Source: WHSW01 sp033856255
GTDB taxonomy: Bacteria; Actinomycetota; Thermoleophilia; Solirubrobacterales; 70-9
Assembly: GCA_033856255.1 (NCBI GenBank)
Contig: JAWVFH010000034.1
Location: 1-64,000 of the forward strand
Reading direction: 5' to 3'
DNA length: 64,000 bases
Shown: positions 58,182 through 64,000 of the stretch, piece after piece
Layout: every line of letters begins with the position of its first letter
Numbering within the stretch: the first letter of the stretch is position 1
Notes under the pieces: model-generated
Seen by the model: the letters and a program-made list of their open reading frames with translations, nothing else
The model's database searches: none
Told to the model about the DNA's origin: nothing
Made by a program: the position numbers and the translations under genes

Positions 58182-58228
58182 CGCGACATCAAAGTGTCAT
58201 CAAGAGGTGTTGGCAAGGAGGCCGTCGG

Positions 58229-61156
58229 ATGCGCAGGATCTTGATCGCGACGATCGTCGCGGGAGCGGTTGCCGCCCCGGCGGCGGCCGTGACCACGAAC
58301 GTTGTGACGAGCGGCTCGGAACCTGTGCTCACGCCGATCTCCGGCAACGATCCGGGTGATCAGCGGTTGTGGGAGCGCGGCGATGTGGTGGTCCGCTATC
58401 TGCGTGGAACCGACGCCACCGAACGGTCCGACGTTCGCGCATCGGTCGACGCCGGAAGCGCTCAGGGGCTGGAGGTCGCCCGCGCACAGCTGCTCGCGCT
58501 GCCGGACGGAACAAGCGTCCGCGATGCGACCGCCGAGCTCAACGACGATCCGGCGGTCGAGTTCGCCGAGCCCAACTACCTCTACCACCTCGACTCGGTC
58601 CCCAACGACACGTTCTTCAACCAGCTCTGGGGCCTCAACAACACCGGCCAGACGATCACCACGACCAGCACCACTGGGCCGCCACCGAACTTCCCAGGCA
58701 CCGCCGATGCCGACATCGACGCCCCTGAGGGCTGGGATGTCGCCCCGGTCGAGGGAGGCGACGCCTCCAAGGTCGTGGTCGCCGTGGCTGACACGGGGAT
58801 CGACTACAACCACCCCGATCTGGCGCCCAACATGTGGCATAACCCGGGCGAGATCGCCGGCAACGGGATCGACGACGATGCCAACGGCTTCGTCGACGAC
58901 GTCTTCGGCGCCGACTTCAAGACCCAGTTCTCGCGAACCGCGTTTCCGTGCGACAACACAACCCCGCCGGCCTGCGCCGATGCCGACCCGATCGACGACT
59001 CCACCTCCAACCACGGCACGCATGTCTCCGGAACGATCGGGGCTCGCGGCAACGACGGCTATGGCGTCACCGGCGTCGACCAGAAGGTCCAGCTGATGGC
59101 GGTCAAGGTGTTCGACGGGCTCGATTCGTCGTCGAACGTCTCCGTCGGCAACGCCTTCGCCTACGCGGGCCAGAACGGCGCCAAGGTCGTCAACGCAAGC
59201 CTCGGCGGCCCCTGCCCGAGCCAGCTGCAGGCCACCGCTATTCAGAACAACCCGAACGTCCTGTTCGTGTTCTCAGCGGGCAACGGCGGGCCGAACGGGA
59301 TCGGCGACAACAACGACATCGTCGACGACACGGCGGCCGAGTTCAGCCCGACCGCGTGCGGCGATACCGCCAACCCGAGCGCCAACCGCCACCCCGGGCA
59401 GTACCCCTGCAACTTCAACGCCGGCCCCGAGGCCGCCGGATATACCGGCCCGGCCTACGACTTCCCGAACGTGATCTGCGTCGCGGCGACGACGAACACC
59501 GACGCTCGGGCGAGCTACTCGAACTGGGGCCCCACCTCCGTCCAGATCGCGGCGCCGGGCTCGCAGGTGCTGAGCACGCAGCCGACATACCAGACCGCCT
59601 ACTCCGAGGGTGCTGAAGATCCCGGCTTCAACGGCCGGCTGATCAACCAGGCCGGTGCAGGGATCGTCGATCCGCCACCCGCGACGACCGGGTGGCAACG
59701 CGTCGCATCGCCGAACGCGGGCACCTATGCGCTCAGCGAGTCGGCGCTCGGCACCAATTATCCCGCGAGCGACCCGAACACGCTGGAGCCGGCGAGCCCG
59801 ATCAACCTCACCGGGAAGACGGGATGCCATATCGAATGGGCGATCACCATTCAGACTCCGGACAGCAACGACGGACTCCAATTGCGGATCGCGACCGGGC
59901 CGAGCAACACCGGGCCGTTCATCGGCATCGGTCAGGCTTTTACCGGCAACTTCGCCTCGCCGTACGTCCGCCTGACCACGGGCGTCCCGGAGCTCAACAA
60001 CCAGGCCCAGGCCCGATACCGGGTCAATTTCCTGGCCGACGCCGACCCCAGCACCGGCGAAGGGGGCAAGGTCGACGACCTCGCGATCCGCTGCCTCGGG
60101 GGCAGCTATACGCCCGAGCAGGTCGGCCCGGACTTGATCGGCACGCACAAGTTCCTCAACGGTACCTCGATGGCGACTCCCCACGTGACGGGCGTCGCGG
60201 CGCTGATCCGCGCCAAGGCCCCGGCGCTGACGCCGGCTCAAGTGATCCAGCGGATCATGAGCGGCGGCGACCCGAGCGCCGCCTTCGCGAACCCGGGCCC
60301 CTTCCCGGTCGAGAGCGGCAAGAGGCTGAACCTCCCCGGGGCCCTGAACGCCGGCAGCCAGCCGGTCCCGGCAGCGCCGACGATCTCCGGCCCCAGCGGG
60401 CCCACCAACCAGAACGCGCCCACGTTCGGGCTCAGCACCGATCTGGCGGGCTCGCGGTTCCAGTGCGCGCTCGATGCGGGTTCGTTCGGCGACTGCACGA
60501 CCGCCGACAGCTTCACGCCCGGCTCGCCGCTGGCCGACGGCCCACACGAGCTGCGTGTCCGAGCGATTGGTGGCGAAGGCGGGGTCTCACCGACCTCCAC
60601 CCAAGCGCTCACCGTCGATGCCACCTCGCCGGAGACGGCGATCGACAGCGGCCCAGTCGCCGGGTCGACCACCAGCGACACGACTCCGAGCTTCGGGTTC
60701 TCCTCGAACGAGGCGGGCTCGAGCTTCGAGTGCCGGATCGACGGCGCCGCTTTCGGCGCCTGCTCGGGGCCCGGTGCGACGCACACGCCGAGCGCGCTCT
60801 CCAACGGCGCGCACACGTTCGAGGCCAGGGCCACTGATGCGGTCGGCAACGTCGATGGCTCCCCCGCCGGACGCGCCTTCACGGTCGACGGGAAGGCCCC
60901 CGGGGTGACGATCACCAAGGGGCCGAAGAAGAAGACGACGAAGACGAAGGCGACGTTCGAGTTCAACGCGGACGAGGCCGCCACTTTCACATGCCAGCTC
61001 GACAAGAAGCCGGCTGCGCCCTGCACCTCGCCGACCACCGTGAAGGCGAAGAAGGGCAAGCACGCCTTCACCGTCACCGCCACCGACGCCGCGGGCAACG
61101 CGGGCCAGGCGTCGTTGAGCTGGAAGGTGAAGAAGAAAAAGAAGCACCACCACTAG
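58229..61156 (+). CDS. Secreted subtilisin-like (S8) protease with large insertion
   Basis: A 975-residue exported protease. A signal peptide (about residues 1-20) is followed by an I9-like prodomain (DVVVRYLRGTDATERS and VEFAEPNYLYHL). The catalytic triad is D188 (VADTGIDYNHPD), H262 (SNHGTHVSG) and S647 (NGTSMATPHVTG). The oxyanion Asn is N352 (FSAGNGG). Normal subtilisins have about 65 residues between Asn and Ser; here there are 295, of which about 200 (near residues 430-625) look like a beta-sandwich (WQRVASPNAGTYALSES and YRVNFLADADPSTGEGG). Two or three Ig-like modules follow (FGFSSNEAGSSFECRIDG type), then a basic/His-rich tail. Confidence 0.85.
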   Translation: MRRILIATIVAGAVAAPAAAVTTNVVTSGSEPVLTPISGNDPGDQRLWERGDVVVRYLRGTDATERSDVRASVDAGSAQGLEVARAQLLALPDGTSVRDATAELNDDPAVEFAEPNYLYHLDSVPNDTFFNQLWGLNNTGQTITTTSTTGPPPNFPGTADADIDAPEGWDVAPVEGGDASKVVVAVADTGIDYNHPDLAPNMWHNPGEIAGNGIDDDANGFVDDVFGADFKTQFSRTAFPCDNTTPPACADADPIDDSTSNHGTHVSGTIGARGNDGYGVTGVDQKVQLMAVKVFDGLDSSSNVSVGNAFAYAGQNGAKVVNASLGGPCPSQLQATAIQNNPNVLFVFSAGNGGPNGIGDNNDIVDDTAAEFSPTACGDTANPSANRHPGQYPCNFNAGPEAAGYTGPAYDFPNVICVAATTNTDARASYSNWGPTSVQIAAPGSQVLSTQPTYQTAYSEGAEDPGFNGRLINQAGAGIVDPPPATTGWQRVASPNAGTYALSESALGTNYPASDPNTLEPASPINLTGKTGCHIEWAITIQTPDSNDGLQLRIATGPSNTGPFIGIGQAFTGNFASPYVRLTTGVPELNNQAQARYRVNFLADADPSTGEGGKVDDLAIRCLGGSYTPEQVGPDLIGTHKFLNGTSMATPHVTGVAALIRAKAPALTPAQVIQRIMSGGDPSAAFANPGPFPVESGKRLNLPGALNAGSQPVPAAPTISGPSGPTNQNAPTFGLSTDLAGSRFQCALDAGSFGDCTTADSFTPGSPLADGPHELRVRAIGGEGGVSPTSTQALTVDATSPETAIDSGPVAGSTTSDTTPSFGFSSNEAGSSFECRIDGAAFGACSGPGATHTPSALSNGAHTFEARATDAVGNVDGSPAGRAFTVDGKAPGVTITKGPKKKTTKTKATFEFNADEAATFTCQLDKKPAAPCTSPTTVKAKKGKHAFTVTATDAAGNAGQASLSWKVKKKKKHHH

Positions 61157-61169
61157 GCGGCGCTCGCGC

Positions 61170-62789
61170 CTAGGGGTCGATCAGCACCCCGGGGTTGAGG
61201 ATCGCCGCCGGGTCCAGGGCGCGCTTCGCGGCGCGCAGCGCTTCGGCGAACGGTTCCGGGCGCTGGCGGTCGTACCAGGGCCGGTGCTCGCGGCCGACGG
61301 CGTGGTGGTGGGTGATCGTGCCGCCGGCATCGATGACGACGTCGGAGACGGCGGCCTTGATCTCCGCCCACTGCTCGACCTCCGAGCCGCGCCGCGCCGG
61401 AGCGAGGATCGTGAAGTACGGCGCCGGGCCGTCCGGGTAGACGTGGGTGAAGCGGCACATCACCTTCGGGGCTCCGTCGCCCTCCGCCACCGGCCCGCAG
61501 GCCTCGGCGACGGCGCGGCGCGCCGTCTCGGTCACGGTCGCGTGGAAGTCGGCGAAGCGGTCCCACGTGATCGCCGTCTCGAAGGTGTCGGAGAGCACGC
61601 CGACGGCGACGAAGGTGTCGCGCAGGTAGGGCGCGGCCAGGAACGCGTGGCGCCAGGCGCCGACCGCGTCGCCGGCTCCGTCGTCAACCTGCGGGCGCTT
61701 GCCGCGCACCTCGCCGGGCTCGCCGCCATGGTCGCGGGCGAGCTCGATCGCCTGGTCCATCAGCGCGTCGACCGGCTGATGGGGCGACTCGAACCCCAGC
61801 ACCAGCGTTGCCCCGCCGTCCTCGGAGGCGTGGGTGACCTCCGATTCGGTCTCGTCGAGCAGGCGGCAGTTGGCCGGGTTGAGACCCGACTGCGACAGCG
61901 CCCGCACCGCCTCGGCCCCGGCGGCGAAGGTCTCGTATGAAACGCCGCAGGAGAGCTTGTGCTCGGGTCGCTCGTGGACGCGCACCCAGGCCTCGGTGAT
62001 CAGCCCCAGGATCCCCTCGGAGCCGATCAGCATCCGGTCGGGGCTCGGCCCGGCGCCGGAGCCCGGCAGCCGGCGGCTCTCCCAAGCCCCGGACGGGGTG
62101 ATCGCGCGCACCGACTCGACCAGGTCGTCGATGTGCGTCCAGACGGTGGCGAAGTGGCCGCCCGCCCGGGTCGCAATCCAGCCGCCGAGGGTCGAGTACT
62201 CGAACGACTGCGGGAAGTGGCGCAGGGTCAGCCCCTGCTCGGCGAGCTGCTCGTTGAGCGACGGCCCCAGCGTCCCCGCCTGGATCCGCGCCGCACGCGA
62301 GACCGGGTCGACCTCGAGCACCCGGTCCAGCGCCCCGAGGTCGATCGTCACTGCGCCCGCGTAGGCGTCGCCGACGTCCGGCTCGACCCCGCCGACGACG
62401 CTGGTGCCGCCGCCGTAGGGGATCGCCGCGGCGCCGGCGTCAGCGCACCAGCCCAGTACGGCCTCTACCTCGGCCTCGTCGCGGGGGCGGGCGACGAGGT
62501 CGGGGGGATTGTCGATCCGGCCCCGGAAGCCGCGGGCGGCGTCGGTGTAGGACTTGCCGAGCGCGTGCGAGACGCGCTCGCGGTGATCGGCGCTGACGAT
62601 CTCCGCCAGCGAGGCGGGCGGCTCGAGCCGCGGCGCCGGCAGCTCGATCGCCTCCAGCGCCACCGGCTCCTCCGCCTCGCCGCCGAAGCCGAGGCGCCCG
62701 CGGATGTCGGCCGCGGCCGCGTTCAGATCGGCGAGCGACGGCTGCTGATCCTCATAGCCCCAGCCCCAGTGCTTGCGGACGCGGCTCAC
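61170..62789 (-). CDS. FAD-binding oxidase of the alkyl-DHAP synthase (AGPS) type
   Basis: A 539-residue protein. The start MSRVRKHWGWGY is the AGPS-type opening. FAD-binding PCMH features are present: AAIPYGGGTSVVGGVEP, FEYSTLGGWIATRAGG and PSPDRMLIGSEGILGLITEAW. The C-terminal active-site run THHHAVGREHRPWY matches the HHH motif used by AGPS. AGPS swaps the acyl chain of acyl-DHAP for a fatty alcohol, making the ether bond. Other bacterial members are plain FAD oxidases, so the reaction is not certain, but the neighbour at 62800 carries an acyl-reductase-like part that could provide the alcohol. GTG start, 10 bases after the neighbour stop. Confidence 0.8.
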   Translation of the reverse strand: MSRVRKHWGWGYEDQQPSLADLNAAAADIRGRLGFGGEAEEPVALEAIELPAPRLEPPASLAEIVSADHRERVSHALGKSYTDAARGFRGRIDNPPDLVARPRDEAEVEAVLGWCADAGAAAIPYGGGTSVVGGVEPDVGDAYAGAVTIDLGALDRVLEVDPVSRAARIQAGTLGPSLNEQLAEQGLTLRHFPQSFEYSTLGGWIATRAGGHFATVWTHIDDLVESVRAITPSGAWESRRLPGSGAGPSPDRMLIGSEGILGLITEAWVRVHERPEHKLSCGVSYETFAAGAEAVRALSQSGLNPANCRLLDETESEVTHASEDGGATLVLGFESPHQPVDALMDQAIELARDHGGEPGEVRGKRPQVDDGAGDAVGAWRHAFLAAPYLRDTFVAVGVLSDTFETAITWDRFADFHATVTETARRAVAEACGPVAEGDGAPKVMCRFTHVYPDGPAPYFTILAPARRGSEVEQWAEIKAAVSDVVIDAGGTITHHHAVGREHRPWYDRQRPEPFAEALRAAKRALDPAAILNPGVLIDP

Positions 62790-62799
62790 GCTGGCGTTC

Positions 62800-64000
62800 C
62801 TACCAGTGCATGCCCCGCATCAGGTTCGCGAACAGGACCTGCTGGCTGTTGGCCTGCTCGTCGGTAGTCGTCCCGGTCGCCACGCCTCCGCCCTCGCCGG
62901 GTGTCTTCTTCTCGCCCTTGGCGGCGCTGGAGTCCGGGAACAGGTGGTAGGCGGTGTTGAGGATGTAGTCGATCGACTTCGGGTTCAGCGCGTAGAGGAT
63001 CTGGCCCAGGGTCCCCATCGGGGTGGCGATCCGCTTCGGCTTGTGGATGATCGCCTCGGTGATCATGTCCGCCGCCTCCTCCGGGGTGATCGTCGGGAAG
63101 CGGTCGTACATCTTCGTCGGCGCGATCATCGGCGTCCGCACCAGCGGCATGTTGATCGTCGTGATGTGGACGCCGTCGTCGATGATCTCCGAGGCGATGC
63201 AGCGGCTGAACGCGTCCAGCGCCGACTTCGAGGCGACGTAGGCGGAGAAGCGCGGCATGTTCGTCTGCACGCCGATCGAGCTGACGTTCACGATGTGGCC
63301 GGACTTGCGCTCGCGCATCACCGGCAGCAGCTTCAGGATCAGCCGCACAGAGCCCAGGTAGTTGAGCTCGATCGTGCGCTCGAAGTCGTGCGGGCGGTCG
63401 TAGGAGAGCGCGATCGAGCGGCGGATCGACCGACCGGCGTTGTTGACGAGCACGTCGACGTGACCGTGCTGCGCGAGCACCTCCTCGGCCATCCGTTCGA
63501 TATCGTCGAAATCGGAGAGGTCGCACCGGTGGATGTGGGCCACCCCGCCGCCGGCGAGGATCTGGTCGCGCGTCAGCTCCAGCTTCTCCGGCGTCCGGGC
63601 GACCAGCAACACGGTGCCGCCGGCGTCGGCGATCTTCACCGCCGCCGCCTTGCCGATCCCCGACGAGGCGCCGGTGACCATGATGATCCGCCCCCGCACC
63701 GCCGCCTCCAGCGAGGCGTTGCCGACGATGTTGCGCGCGAACCGCAGCGCCTCGTCGGGGATCTGCTGCTCGAGGATCTGCGCGAAACCGCCGACCAGTC
63801 CGAGCCGGCCGCGGGCGGCGCCGATCAGGGTCTTGTCGCGGAACAGGTCGGGGTCGAGGTGGCGCTCCCAGTAGTCCCAGAGCTTGCCCGCGTAGGCCTC
63901 CAGCGGAGGCACGCTGATCCCCGTGCCCTCGAGCGCGGCCTCGGTCTGGCGAGAGTCGAAGTGGGTGGGGTAGTTGACGTAGATCAGCACCGACCGCGGG
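62800..64000 (-). CDS. Fusion of an acyl-CoA reductase-like domain and an SDR (cut by window edge)
   Basis: At least 399 residues; the frame is open to the right edge, so the N-terminus is missing and a GTG at 63990 is unlikely to be the true start. The visible first 100 residues (YVNYPTHFDSRQTEAALEG and WDYWERHLDPDLFRDK) resemble the C-terminal part of male-sterility-type fatty acyl-CoA reductases. A complete short-chain dehydrogenase follows: IIMVTGASSGIGKAAAVKIA, NNAGRSIRRSI, NVSSIGVQTNMPRFSAYVASKSALDAF with S and Y-x3-K. Actinobacterial proteins with both parts reduce acyl-CoA to aldehyde or alcohol. The stop is 10 bases before the AGPS-like gene, in one operon. Confidence 0.75.
   Translation of the reverse strand, partial: PRSVLIYVNYPTHFDSRQTEAALEGTGISVPPLEAYAGKLWDYWERHLDPDLFRDKTLIGAARGRLGLVGGFAQILEQQIPDEALRFARNIVGNASLEAAVRGRIIMVTGASSGIGKAAAVKIADAGGTVLLVARTPEKLELTRDQILAGGGVAHIHRCDLSDFDDIERMAEEVLAQHGHVDVLVNNAGRSIRRSIALSYDRPHDFERTIELNYLGSVRLILKLLPVMRERKSGHIVNVSSIGVQTNMPRFSAYVASKSALDAFSRCIASEIIDDGVHITTINMPLVRTPMIAPTKMYDRFPTITPEEAADMITEAIIHKPKRIATPMGTLGQILYALNPKSIDYILNTAYHLFPDSSAAKGEKKTPGEGGGVATGTTTDEQANSQQVLFANLMRGMHW

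Overview
The window is GC-rich throughout, with GTG and TTG starts, short intergenic gaps and TANNNT boxes a few bases before many start codons. This points to an actinobacterium. The gene families (GH26-like secreted protein, two-subunit type methylmalonyl-CoA mutase, acyl-CoA carboxylase epsilon-like peptide, delta-60 repeat protein, DPPR-synthase-type UbiA protein, many acyl-CoA dehydrogenases) fit the class Thermoleophilia, order Solirubrobacterales. That placement is inference. No rRNA, tRNA, CRISPR array, transposase or phage gene was seen. No stretch above 300 bases lacks a gene; the largest gap is 13861-14096.

Layout. 1-2772: an MCE protein cut by the left edge, a secreted GH26-like protein, a lipoprotein and an ECF-type sigma factor. 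2832-6194: sugar-nucleotide enzyme and two glycosyltransferases. 6178-14681: a beta-helix secreted protein, an ATP-grasp enzyme, methylmalonyl-CoA mutase catalytic subunit, an HD-domain protein, propionyl-CoA carboxylase beta subunit, an LPXTG surface protein and a membrane FKBP. 14685-21702: an M28 peptidase, a metallophosphoesterase, an ornithine cyclodeaminase relative, AccE-like peptide, dodecin and a delta-60 protein. 21708-31467: sulfur assimilation (sulfite reductase, APS reductase, ATP sulfurylase, APS kinase, then a cysteine-free Rrf2 regulator and a TauE permease with strong dyads), interrupted by PlsC, two secreted proteins and a PHP phosphoesterase. 31496-41467: a polysaccharide locus (StrF-like glycosyltransferase, TylF-like methyltransferase, a three-gene UDP-L-FucNAc or UDP-L-QuiNAc set, an acyltransferase-glycosyltransferase fusion, methyltransferase, hexapeptide acetyltransferase, PhyH dioxygenase). 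41480-44935: separate acyl-CoA dehydrogenase, APH-type kinase and HAD phosphatase genes that match the three domains of human ACAD10. 44916-53953: membrane proteins, DEAD-box helicase, quinone reductase, coiled-coil protein, sugar kinase and citrate synthase. 53960-58129: small proteins, a paired acyl-CoA dehydrogenase and a UbiA prenyltransferase. 58229-64000: a secreted subtilisin with a large insertion, then an alkyl-DHAP synthase relative next to an acyl-reductase/SDR fusion that runs off the right edge.

The main points for follow-up are: (1) the unfused ACAD10-like trio, whose kinase and phosphatase genes start at overlapping ATGs inside a 30-base near-palindrome carrying two facing -10 boxes; (2) an exact 41-bp duplication that copies a promoter and start codon and leaves a 10-codon mini-ORF three bases before the next sugar gene; (3) a 12-5-12 dyad between a cysteine-free Rrf2 gene and a sulfite-exporter-type gene; (4) a candidate ether-lipid pair; (5) a window-wide signature of leaderless transcription; (6) a probable CUG start straight after citrate synthase.
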